Assembly (NCBI RefSeq): GCF_014648815.1
Contig: NZ_BMRV01000007.1
Location: 248,001-312,000, forward strand
DNA: 64,000 nucleotides
Source of the DNA: Streptomyces flaveolus
GTDB taxonomy: Bacteria; Actinomycetota; Actinomycetes; Streptomycetales; Streptomycetaceae
Direction: 5' to 3'
Positions 8,741-16,397 of the stretch are shown in pieces (position 1 is the first letter of the stretch; each line of letters begins with the position of its first letter). The position numbers and the translations under genes were made by a program. Below the pieces are notes generated by a model. The model was not told the origin of the DNA. It did not search any database and saw nothing but the letters and a program-made list of their open reading frames with translations.

Positions 8741-9517
8741 GTGACAGGCTCGGAAGAACCCCCCTCGTTCCGGCTCGCGTACGTCCCGGGGGTGACGCCC
8801 GACAAATGGGTGCGCATCTGGAACGAGCGGCTGCCGGACGTTCCGCTCTCCCTGACCCAGGTCTCCCCCGCCGAGGCGGGCGGGGCGCTGCTGGGCGGCG
8901 ACGCGGACGCCGGACTGGTGCGCTTGCCCGTCGACCGGGCCGTGCTCAGCGCGATCCCCCTCTACACCGAGACCACGGTCGTGGTGATCCCCAAGGACCA
9001 CCTGGTGACCGCGGCCGACGAGGTGACCGTCGAGGACCTGGCCGACGAGATCGTGCTGCACCCCCTCGACGACGTGCTCGGCTGGGAGCGGCCGCCCGGC
9101 CGGCCCGCGCTGGAGCGCCCGGCCACCACCGCGGACGCCGTCGAGCTGGTGGCGGCCGGCATCGGCGTCCTCGTCGTCCCCCTGTCGCTGGCCCGCCTGC
9201 ACCACCGCAAGGACCTCACGTACCGGCCGGTCACCGACGCCCCCGGATCGGGCGTGGCACTGTCGTGGCCCGAGGACGCGCACACCGACCTGGTGGAGGA
9301 GTTCATCGGGATCGTCCGCGGCAGGACCGTCAACAGCACCCGGGGCCGGCGTTCCGCCCCGGCACAGACGAAGGACGAGCGCACCGCCACGGCGCCGGCG
9401 CGGCGCAAACCGGCGGCGAGGAAGCCGGGCGCCGGGAAGCAGGCCGGCGGCGCACGGCGCGGCTCCGGCGGCAGTGCCAAGGGCGGCGGCCGGCGAGGCA
9501 AACCCCGCGGCAGGTGA
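8741..9517 (+). CDS. LysR-type substrate-binding domain protein lacking a DNA-binding domain, with basic C-terminal tail
   Basis: This 258-residue protein begins directly with a type 2 periplasmic-binding fold (FRLAYVPGVTPDKWV at 10-24) of the kind seen in LysR effector domains. It includes VDRAVLSAIPLYTETTVVV and VELVAAGIGVLVVPLSLARL. No winged helix precedes it: the in-frame region upstream is intergenic. The last 60 residues are low-complexity and very basic, rich in Lys, Arg, Ala and Gly with repeated RKPA/GAGK units, resembling actinobacterial histone-like tails that could bind DNA or RNA non-specifically. The likely role is a ligand sensor or a partner of another regulator; DUF5997, encoded divergently 58 bp away, is the obvious candidate partner. 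The GTG at 8741 follows GCCGGG, a weak ribosome site. Confidence 0.78.
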   Translation: MTGSEEPPSFRLAYVPGVTPDKWVRIWNERLPDVPLSLTQVSPAEAGGALLGGDADAGLVRLPVDRAVLSAIPLYTETTVVVIPKDHLVTAADEVTVEDLADEIVLHPLDDVLGWERPPGRPALERPATTADAVELVAAGIGVLVVPLSLARLHHRKDLTYRPVTDAPGSGVALSWPEDAHTDLVEEFIGIVRGRTVNSTRGRRSAPAQTKDERTATAPARRKPAARKPGAGKQAGGARRGSGGSAKGGGRRGKPRGR

Positions 9518-9549
9518 GCCGCCGGTGACGAGGGCGACGCCCGCCGGCC

Positions 9550-10290
9550 TCAGCGGACCGTCGGAGCGGGCGTCGGAGCGGTCGTGTCGACGTCCAGTCC
9601 GGGCGGCTCGGTGAGGGACAGCACCGGCTCGCCCGGCTGCGGAGCCGGTGGCGTGAGCTGCGCCTTGGGCAGGTCCGGCGGGGCCGACTGCTGGAAGTTG
9701 ACCTGGTCGAAGTTGACCAGGCCGGTCTTCTCCAGCACCGTGATGTGATCCAGGACGGTGTCGTTGGCCTGGTCGGCCAGCTGCCGCACCAGGGAGTTCT
9801 TGGTGTTGGCGCGGATCTTGGCGATCGCCGGGAAGATCTGGCCGTGCGTGATGCGCATGATGTTGACCGCGGTGGTGTCGAACTGCTTGCCCGTGGTCCC
9901 GTTCACGGTCGTCACGAACTGCTGCTGCTGCGGGGACGCCAGGTTGGGCAGGGTGATGCCCAGCTCGGGAGCGATCCGGCGGCACGTCGCGTCGAGCCGC
10001 GAGTGACCGGCCACCAGGTGCTCACCGGCCTCCTTCATCTCCGGTGTCGTCCCCCGCTCCATGGCCAGCAACCCGAGGGGGTGCTCCCACAGCCCGGCGG
10101 CACGGACCTTCACCACGAAGTCCCGGTCGGCCTCGGTGAGCGGCCCGTACCGCGTCTCGGTGACGACGCGGGCCTGGTCGCTGCCCGCGTTCTGCACCCC
10201 GAGCATGGTCGGGTAGGCGAGCGCGGTGAGGGTGAGGACCAGGGAACCGGCCACGAAGGCCGTCCCTGCCGTGGTGCGCGTGATGCGCAT
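9550..10290 (-). CDS. DUF4142 family exported protein
   Basis: The 246-residue product has an N-terminal membrane segment (AFVAGSLVLTLTALAYPTML at about 11-30) followed by a DUF4142 domain, a ferritin-like four-helix fold. Visible family features are LTEADRDFVVKVRAAGLWEHPLG, given here as two blocks around residues 50-72, then AGEHLVAGHSRLDATC and MRITHGQIFPAIAKIRA with its conserved His. The C-terminus is a Pro/Thr-rich tail. It is probably exported or anchored outside; metal binding is suggested by the family fold but unproven. ATG 10290 has AGGAGG five bases upstream, which decides the start over the longer frame. It lies downstream of the GH127 locus in the same direction, 123 bp away. 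Confidence 0.85.
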   Translation of the reverse strand: MRITRTTAGTAFVAGSLVLTLTALAYPTMLGVQNAGSDQARVVTETRYGPLTEADRDFVVKVRAAGLWEHPLGLLAMERGTTPEMKEAGEHLVAGHSRLDATCRRIAPELGITLPNLASPQQQQFVTTVNGTTGKQFDTTAVNIMRITHGQIFPAIAKIRANTKNSLVRQLADQANDTVLDHITVLEKTGLVNFDQVNFQQSAPPDLPKAQLTPPAPQPGEPVLSLTEPPGLDVDTTAPTPAPTVR

Positions 10291-10413
10291 CGTGCCTCCT
10301 GGGGCGACGACAGGCTCGGACACCAGGAGGTACGGATGCGGACGGGGGTCTGATCACCGCTGCGGGCAAAAACCCCGCACGCGGCGATGTGTTCTGTCTC
10401 TCGCCGGCCTCGG

Positions 10414-13243
10414 TCACCTCACGTACGACGCCTTCCGCGCGGTCCCCACCACCCGCTCGCCCTCGTCGCGCCCGAGCAGCCCGGCGCCCACCCAGGCGTC
10501 CACCGTCGACCGTACGTGCGCCACCAGGGCGCCCTTGCCGCGGAACGGGGCCGCGGCCCAGATCTCGTCGAGCAGCGTGGTGCCGTCCTCCTTCGCCGGG
10601 TTGGCGACGCCCGCGTCGGTGCCGCCCAGGACGACCCGGGGTTCCGAGCGGCGCACGTACGCGTGCGTCGGGTCCTCGGTCCCCTCGGCGAACGGGGCCC
10701 ACTCGATGCCGTCCAGCGTGTAGTGGAGCGGCTTGCCGGGCACGGGGGTCAGGGTGGGCAGCAGGTCGCCGGAGAGCGCCGCGTTGCGGTACAGCCCGAC
10801 GTCCGGACGGCCGGTGGCGGCGCTGCGGGCGACCAGGTTGACGGGGCCGTGGAACAGGGCCTGCAGCGACGGGTCGTCGAGGGCCCTCTCCACCCGCAGC
10901 CGGAAGGGGATGCCGACGCGCACGGTGTCGCCCCGGCGCCAGGTCCGGGACACGGTGAAGTAGCTGCCCGGCGTGGCGTTCCCCGGTACCGGCACGGCCG
11001 TTGACGGTGACCCGGAAGCCCGAGGTGGCCCAGGACGGCACGCGCAGCCGCAGCGCGAAGGAGGCGCTGCCCCCGCCGAGCGTCAGGGTGCTGCCCTGCT
11101 CGCGGGGGTAGTCCGTGGTCTGTGTGACGGTGACGCCCTTCTCCGCCCAGGTCAGCGTGGAAGGGCTGTAGAGGTTGACGTACAGGGCGCTGCCGTCGGC
11201 CGCGGCGAAGTACACCGAGTCCTGGTACTTGGTGGCGCTCTCCATCCCCGTGCCCTCGCAGCACGTCGTGCCCTGCTTGGGCGTGTAGTCCCGCACATGC
11301 CCGGGCGTCAGCCCGATGAAGTAGGTGACGAGGGGCTTCTCGGCGTCCGGCTCGTCCTGCTTCGAGCCGAGCACCTGGTTGTACAGCGCCCGCTCGTAGT
11401 AGTCCATGTACGCCGGATCCTGGTCGTGGAAGAACAGGGCCCGGCTCAGCTTGAGCATGTTGTAGGCGCAGCAGCTCTCCGCCGTGGTGGCGCCGATCGT
11501 GCCCGCGATCACGTCCCGGGCCTTCCAGAACTCGCCGGTGCTGGTGCCGCCGATGGCGTACATGCGGTGCGGTACGACCATGCGCCAGAAGTTCCTCGCC
11601 GCGGTGAGGTAGCGCTCCTCGCCGGTCTCGTCGTACAGCCGCACCAGACCGGTGAAGATCGGGATGTGCTGGTTGGCGTGCAGTCCGTCGAGGACGTCGG
11701 TGTTCGCGGCGCAGGCGTCGATCAGCCGGTCGAGGTCGAACAGCCGGGCCAGCGCGAGGTGTTCGGCCCTTGCGGTGAGGGCGTGCAGATCGCAGACCGC
11801 CTCGACGATGCCGCCGAACTCCCCGCTGGAGAAGATGCCCCACATGCGTTGCAGCGTGGCGGCGGGCAGCTTCGACAGTCTGGAGTGCATCCAGTCGCCC
11901 ATGCCGGACGCGAGGTCCAGGGCCCGGTCGTCGCCGGTGGCGAGGTGGGCGTCCAGCAGGCCGCGGAGGATCTTGTGCGCGGTGTAGTACGGCGCCCAGA
12001 CCTTGGTGTAGTCGCTGTCGGTCATCGACTCCAGCTGGATGAACTGGGTCTCCGGGTACGCCGCGAGGAACCCCGGGTGGCTGGGCCCGCCCCAGGTGCG
12101 GCGCAGCGTGGCGGTCAGGCCCCGTCCCGACGCGTCCGCGAAGGTGCCGCCGCCGGTCTCGTCGAAGGCGAACGACGCGAGGTCGCCCCGGCCGGCCGGG
12201 GTGTCGGCCGCGCGGCTGCCCTGCAGGGCGGCGATCTCGGCGGCGCTCAGGGCACGCGACCAGAGGTTGAACTCCTCGAAGGCGCCCGCGAACACCGGGT
12301 CGGTGGCGTAGTGCGAACGGCCGAGCCAGTGATGGGCGAGCGGGCCGAGGGCCGCCGGCGTCAGGGTCATGCCCGTGTTGCGGGCCACGGCGGTGCCGTC
12401 GACGTAGAGGGTGCCGGTGCCGTCCGCGAGGGTCACGGCCAGGTGGCTCCACTCGTTCAGCGGCAGCGCGGCCGTGCCGTCGAGGCTCTGCTCTCCCGCG
12501 GCGCCGCTGCCGGTGATGGCGAAGCGCGGCACCCCGGCGGCGTTGCGGGCGGCGAGGTAGAGGTAGCGGTGGGTGTCGTCGCCGAAGTCGAGGACCCGGG
12601 CCCAGTCGCCGGCGTGGGCGGGCCGCACCCAGGCGGCGAGGGTGATCGCGGGGGTGTCGGCGAGGACGCCGGCGGGCAGGTCGACGTACTGGTAGGAGCC
12701 GCGCACGTGCTCCGCGGCGGTGCCGAAACGTCCGTCCGTGCTCAGCACGGCGGGGTCGTGCCGCAGGGCTTCGCGCACCTCGGTCAGCGCACCGACCATG
12801 GTGCCGATCCGCTCGGCGAACAGCCGCTCCCCGGTGCCGCGGTACGCCTGGGACAGCATGGTCAGGAAGTGGCCGGTGTAGTGGCCGCGCAGATTGCCGT
12901 TGGCCTCGCCGTCCAGCCCCTCCCAGCCGCCGGGGGCGACCGCGCCGAGGGTGGAGAGGCCGGCGTTGGCGCGGAACACCTGGAGCAGCCGGTTCACGTC
13001 GTAACCGCGGGCGTGCTCCAGCATCAGCCGCCGCTTGTCGTCGAAGATCCCCTTGCCGAGCGTCACGTCCTCCAGCCCGAACGGCCGTACGGACCAGGTC
13101 GCCGGTGCCGTGGGGCCCGCGAGCGCGGCCGGGGCCGGGGGAGCGCCGCCGGACCGGCCGCTCGCCGCGTGCGCCGCACCGGGCGTCGCCGCGGCGATCG
13201 CGGTGGCCAGCAGAAGGGTCCGCCGGGAGAGGGGCGCTGCCAT
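10414..13243 (-). pseudogene. GH127-family beta-L-arabinofuranosidase with inserted LamG domain, interrupted by a frameshift
   Basis: The N-terminus is a Tat signal (LSRRTLLLATAIAAA, then AHA). A LamG/concanavalin-like domain (about 150-340) is inserted before the catalytic (alpha/alpha)6 barrel. The GH127/GH146 metal site is intact: AESCCAYNMLKL gives the Glu and one Cys, and GTTCCEGTGMES gives the double Cys, one of which is the nucleophile in characterised relatives. The frame is open from ATG 13243 to RVTVNG, ending at 10997. The rest of the protein (VPVPGNATPGSYFTVSRTW to the TGA at 10414) continues in another frame from GTG 10995. One extra base around C10996 explains it. Both parts keep good codon bias, so the break is recent, a sequencing error, or recoded. 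If real, the mature enzyme loses its C-terminal beta-sandwich; a shadow tail reading to 10022 has no family similarity. Confidence 0.75.
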
Positions 13244-13291
13244 GTGCTCCTCGTTTCTTCGGTTGTCACCTGGGGGCGTGCCGCCCGCGAT

Positions 13292-13319
13292 CGTTCGAAA
13301 TACCGACCGACGTTCGAAA
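13292..13319. promoter_or_regulatory. Direct repeats CGTTCGAAA in the GH127 leader, candidate operator
   Basis: CGTTCGAAA occurs at 13292-13300 and 13311-13319, spaced 19 bp, each containing the palindrome TTCGAA. They lie just downstream of the predicted start of transcription for the GH127 gene and upstream of its ATG, where a repressor would act. The regulator is not identifiable from this window. Confidence 0.5.
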
Positions 13320-13329
13320 CGTCGCCCAG

Positions 13330-13358
13330 AAGATAGGCAAGGGGAAAAGGAGCGTCAA
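13330..13358 (-). promoter_or_regulatory. Predicted vegetative promoter of the GH127 gene
   Basis: On the minus strand TTGACG (13358-13353) and TATCTT (13335-13330) are separated by exactly 17 bp, close to the housekeeping consensus. Transcription would start near 13323, leaving an 80-base leader that holds the CGTTCGAAA repeats. Confidence 0.6.
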
Positions 13359-13361
13359 CGG

Positions 13362-13373
13362 TACTGACGAGTA
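13362..13373. promoter_or_regulatory. TACTGACGAGTA inverted repeat upstream of the GH127 promoter
   Basis: TACT-GACG-AGTA is a 4-bp inverted repeat around GACG, here extended to GTACT/AGTAC, just upstream of the predicted -35 of the GH127 gene and next to the HAD stop codon. The identical 12-mer occurs at 45542-45553 upstream of etfB. Confidence 0.4.
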
Positions 13374-13376
13374 CGG

Positions 13377-14072
13377 TCAGCAGGCCCGCGCCTCGTGCGT
13401 GAGCCAGTCGTACGCCGCCCGCGCGGTGAACTCCGCCTGCCCGCCACGCAGCAGCAGCCCGGCGGTGGCGAACTCCGGGGCGTCGGCCTGTGCGGCGACG
13501 TACGGGACGGCGATGCAGCGCATGCCGGCGGCGTGCGCCGCGGCGGCCCCCGGGGCGGCGTCCTCCAGGACCACGCAGCCGGCCGGGGACGCACCGAGCC
13601 GGCGGGCTGCCTCCAGGAAGACGTCGGGGGCCGGCTTGCCGTGCGCGACCTCGTCGGCCGAGACCACGGTGCGCAGATATGCGTCCAGGCCGGTGCAGGA
13701 GAGGATCGCCTCGATGGCCTGCGGTGAGGAGCCCGACGCCACGGCCAGCGGCACCCCCTCGCCCGCGAGCAGCTCGACGAACTTCCGCATCTCGGGGTAC
13801 GCACGCGTGGAGGTGCGGGCCAGTTCCAGGTAGCGGCGGTTCTTGGCGGCGAGCAGTTCCTCGACGGGGGCCCGCAGGCCGTACCGCCGCTTCCAGTCGG
13901 CGACCGTCTCCTGGGTGCTGATGCCCACGTACTCCTCGTGGTCGGCCCAGGTGAAGTCCGGCACGCCGTACTCGGCCAGGGTCCACCGGCCCGCCTCGTA
14001 GTAGTTCGGCTCGCTGTCCACGAGCGTTCCGTCGAGGTCGAAGACGACCGAGATGTCACCGAGAGTGCTCAT
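13377..14072 (-). CDS. HAD superfamily phosphatase (beta-phosphoglucomutase-like, subfamily IA)
   Basis: The 231-residue protein has all four HAD motifs. FDLDGTLVDS at about 11-20 contains the nucleophile Asp and the acid/base Asp. VASGSS carries the motif II Ser. The Lys of HGKPAPDVF is motif III and VLEDAAPGAAAA gives the motif IV acid. The helical cap between residues 20 and 90 is of the C1 type seen in beta-phosphoglucomutases and sugar-phosphate phosphatases. It is cytoplasmic; the substrate is likely a small phosphorylated sugar but this is inference. It lies upstream of and parallel to the GH127 gene, and a role in handling released sugar is possible, though GH127 has its own promoter. 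Confidence 0.87.
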   Translation of the reverse strand: MSTLGDISVVFDLDGTLVDSEPNYYEAGRWTLAEYGVPDFTWADHEEYVGISTQETVADWKRRYGLRAPVEELLAAKNRRYLELARTSTRAYPEMRKFVELLAGEGVPLAVASGSSPQAIEAILSCTGLDAYLRTVVSADEVAHGKPAPDVFLEAARRLGASPAGCVVLEDAAPGAAAAHAAGMRCIAVPYVAAQADAPEFATAGLLLRGGQAEFTARAAYDWLTHEARAC

Positions 14073-14091
14073 GGGTCCAGGATGCCAAGAC

Positions 14092-14568
14092 TCATTTCCG
14101 CGCCGTGCGCCCGATCGACTCCACCAGTGGCAGCAGCCGGTGCGGGACGCGCTCGCGCAGGGCGACCTCGCTGCGGGTGCGGACCACGCCGGGCAGGCTG
14201 ATCAGCTTCTGGACGACGTCCTCCAGGTGCGCGTTGTCCCGGGCCACCACCCGGGTCAGGAGGTCGCCGCCGCCCGTGATGGAGAAGGCCTCGACGATCT
14301 CCGGCACGGCGGCCAGCGCCTCGCCCACGTCGTCCAGGTGGCCCTGGGTGACCTCGATGTGCACGAACGCGAGTACGGGATGGCCCAGCGCGGCGGGGGA
14401 GAGGGACGGCGCGGTACCGGTGATCACGCCGTCGCGCTCCAGGCGGTCCAGCCGGGCCTGGAGCGTCCCGCGGGCGACCCCGAGAAGGCGGGCGTACTCG
14501 CGCACGCTGGTGCGCGGCTGCTCCAGCAGCAGCCGCAGGATGCGGGTGTCGAGTTCGTCGACGGCCAT
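14092..14568 (-). CDS. Lrp/AsnC family transcriptional regulator
   Basis: This 158-residue protein has an N-terminal winged helix (DELDTRILRLLLEQPRTS then VREYARLLGVARGTLQARLDRLERDG across about 4-50). An AsnC/RAM ligand-binding domain follows (VLAFVHIEVTQGHLDDV, GGGDLLTRVVARD and LPGVVRTRSEVAL). Such proteins sense amino acids and act as octamers. ATG 14568 with AGGA upstream is preferred; an in-frame TTG at 14595 would add 9 residues. It is divergent from the FUSC exporter gene at 14776, so control of that exporter is plausible. Repeats CCAATGGC flank its own start. It ends 19 bp before the HAD gene start and may be co-transcribed with it. Confidence 0.9.
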   Translation of the reverse strand: MAVDELDTRILRLLLEQPRTSVREYARLLGVARGTLQARLDRLERDGVITGTAPSLSPAALGHPVLAFVHIEVTQGHLDDVGEALAAVPEIVEAFSITGGGDLLTRVVARDNAHLEDVVQKLISLPGVVRTRSEVALRERVPHRLLPLVESIGRTARK

Positions 14569-14591
14569 GGCGTCCTGGTTCCTCTCGTCGG

Positions 14592-14642
14592 CCAATGGCT
14601 CTTCGGTGGCCGTGGAAGTGCCGTGATCACTGTACCAATGGC
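14592..14642. promoter_or_regulatory. Repeated CCAATGGC boxes upstream of the Lrp gene
   Basis: CCAATGGC occurs at 14592-14599 and 14635-14642, 43 bp apart (about four helical turns), between the Lrp gene and the divergent FUSC gene. Same-face spacing suits an oligomeric Lrp protein. No experimentally known motif is claimed. Confidence 0.3.
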
Positions 14643-14775
14643 CCAGTCACGCGAGCGGCAGTTGAGCCACTGGTGGAAAGGATGCTGATATGGAGGCGTC
14701 GATGGCGCTGCGGATCCCGCGGCGCCTTTTTCATGCCAGTGATGTGCGGGCCAGTGTGCGAGGGGGCGGTAGTCA

Positions 14776-16266
14776 GTGCTGAAGAGGGTGTTCGTGAGCC
14801 CGGATCCGGGGCGGGCGCGGCTGCGCTTCGCCGCGCGGGCCGTCGTCGGCATCGGCCTGGCCGTCGTGGTCTGCGGCCTGGCAGGCATCTCCCTCGTGGG
14901 CGCCGTCATCGGCGGGCTCGCCGCGCTGCTCGCCCTGTTCACCGTCACCGACGCCACCGTGCGCGGCCAGGCGGTCACCACCGCGCTGCTGCCGGTGGTG
15001 GGGCTGCCCGTGCTGACCGCCGCGGCCGGACTGCACGGCCACCCCGTGGCCCGCGACCTCGCCTTCCTCGCCGTGGTCGGCGCGGGCGTGTACGCCCGGC
15101 GCTGGGGCCCGCGCGGTCACAGCCTCGGCGTGTTCGCGTTCATGACCTTCTTCATCGCCCAGTTCCTGCACGCGACCGTGGACCGGCTGCCCGAGATGTA
15201 CGCCGCCGTCCTGCTGTCCGTGGTCACCGCCGCCGCCGTCCGCTTCGGCCTGTGGTGCTACGAGCGCCGCCTGCCCCCGGCCGCCGTGCCCGCCCCGCCC
15301 GCTGGCACCGGCCTCGCCCGCATCACCACCCGCCAGGCCGTCCAGGCCACGGTCGGCGCGGGCTTCGCGCTGGTCGTGGGCCAGCTGGTGTCCGGCGACC
15401 GCTGGTACTGGGCCGTCGGCGCCACCTGGTGGGTCTTCGTCAACACCACCTCGCGCGGCGAGACCCTGGTCCGCGGCTTCCGGCGGGTGCTCGGCACGGT
15501 CGTCGGCATCGGCCTCGGCTTCCTGATCGCCGTCCCCGTCGCCGGGTCCGCGGTGCCCACGGCCGTCCTCGCCGCCGCCTGCGTGTTCGGCATCTTCTAC
15601 ACCGCCGCGGTCTCCTACACCTGGATGATGCTCTGCGTGACGCTGCTCGCCGAGCTGCTCTACGGCCTCCTCGGCGTCCTCAGCCCCGGGCTGCTCGCCC
15701 TGCGGATCGCCGAGACCGGCGTCGGCGCGCTCGGTGCCGTGCTCGCGGTGCTCTTCGTCCTGCCCGTCACCACGCACGCCGTCACCGACGCCTGGATCCA
15801 GCGCGCCCTGCGCTGCGTCCACGCCTGCACCGCCGAGGCCGCCGCCCGCCTCGCCGGCGCGGAGGGCGCCGACCCGGCGCCACGCGTGGCCGAACTGGAG
15901 CAGCTGCTCGGCCGGGTCCGGCTCTCGGTCGCCCCGCTCGTGCACCCGCTCAACCCCATGCACGGCCGCAAGCGCCGCGCCCGGCGCGTGCTCGCCCTCC
16001 TCGACGACTGCGCCCGGGAGATCCGCGGCCTGGTCGCCGTCGCCGCCGACCCGGAGGCCTCGCACGACGCCCGCCTGGCCGCCGCCTGCTGGCGCGTGGA
16101 GACCGCGGTCGAGGCGCTCACCGGCGGCGGAGCCGTCCCCGCGCAGCAGGAACGGCCGCTCGCCGCCGAACCGGCGCTGGCCCACCTGCACGGCCTGGAA
16201 CGCGCCCTGGCCGAACTCGCGGCGCCGCTGCGCAGCCCGTCCGGCTCTCCGCTGGTCGGTGCCTGA
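14776..16266 (+). CDS. FUSC family membrane exporter (aromatic acid exporter-like)
   Basis: The 496-residue protein contains two bundles of hydrophobic helices. The first spans about 18-165 (AVVGIGLAVVVCGLAGISLV, AFMTFFIAQFLHATV) and the second about 190-340. The second begins with the FUSC-like segment RQAVQATVGAGFALVVGQ, then WYWAVGATWWVFVNTTSRGE and RGFRRVLGTVVGIGLGFL. The C-terminal 150 residues are soluble and helical. This is the fusaric-acid-resistance-like family, inner-membrane proteins that export aromatic or weak organic acids. GTG 14776 has GAGGGGG nearby. The gene is divergent from the Lrp regulator and alone in its transcription unit. A second FUSC protein is encoded at 34366. 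Confidence 0.85.
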   Translation: MLKRVFVSPDPGRARLRFAARAVVGIGLAVVVCGLAGISLVGAVIGGLAALLALFTVTDATVRGQAVTTALLPVVGLPVLTAAAGLHGHPVARDLAFLAVVGAGVYARRWGPRGHSLGVFAFMTFFIAQFLHATVDRLPEMYAAVLLSVVTAAAVRFGLWCYERRLPPAAVPAPPAGTGLARITTRQAVQATVGAGFALVVGQLVSGDRWYWAVGATWWVFVNTTSRGETLVRGFRRVLGTVVGIGLGFLIAVPVAGSAVPTAVLAAACVFGIFYTAAVSYTWMMLCVTLLAELLYGLLGVLSPGLLALRIAETGVGALGAVLAVLFVLPVTTHAVTDAWIQRALRCVHACTAEAAARLAGAEGADPAPRVAELEQLLGRVRLSVAPLVHPLNPMHGRKRRARRVLALLDDCAREIRGLVAVAADPEASHDARLAAACWRVETAVEALTGGGAVPAQQERPLAAEPALAHLHGLERALAELAAPLRSPSGSPLVGA

Positions 16267-16294
16267 CCCCGCGGAGGCACCGCCCCACCCGTTT

Positions 16295-16304
16295 GGTCTA
16301 GACC
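16295..16304. promoter_or_regulatory. DasR-responsive element (dre)-like palindrome
   Basis: GGTCTAGACC is a perfect 10-bp palindrome in the context TTTGGTCTAGACCGCA. This matches the core TGGTCTAGACC of the DasR binding site known in Streptomyces (consensus with flanking A/C-T and A-G/C-T). It lies 94 bp upstream of the lactonase start and 29 bp after the FUSC stop, a usual distance for DasR sites. Control of the lactonase gene by the N-acetylglucosamine regulator DasR is therefore likely. Confidence 0.75.
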
Positions 16305-16397
16305 GCACGTGATCGACTGCTACCGTCGCCCCAGGGCGGACGATCAGTCGGCACTCGATGCGGTGTCCGACGGGGCACGGGACGAGAGGGGTCAGCG

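Noticed and set aside
10022-10990. In-frame extension of the GH127 N-terminal frame past the break
   Set aside because: After VTVNG the translation becomes Arg/Pro-rich without similarity, whereas the other frame holds the expected C-terminal domain; it also runs into the DUF4142 gene.
10973-13336. 787-codon open frame antisense to the GH127 gene
   Set aside because: No domain is visible and the opposite strand has Tat signal, LamG and GH127 motifs. Long antisense frames are normal at this G+C.
14569-14595. TTG start extending the Lrp protein by 9 residues
   Set aside because: The ATG at 14568 fits the usual family N-terminus and has AGGA upstream; TTG starts are rare here.
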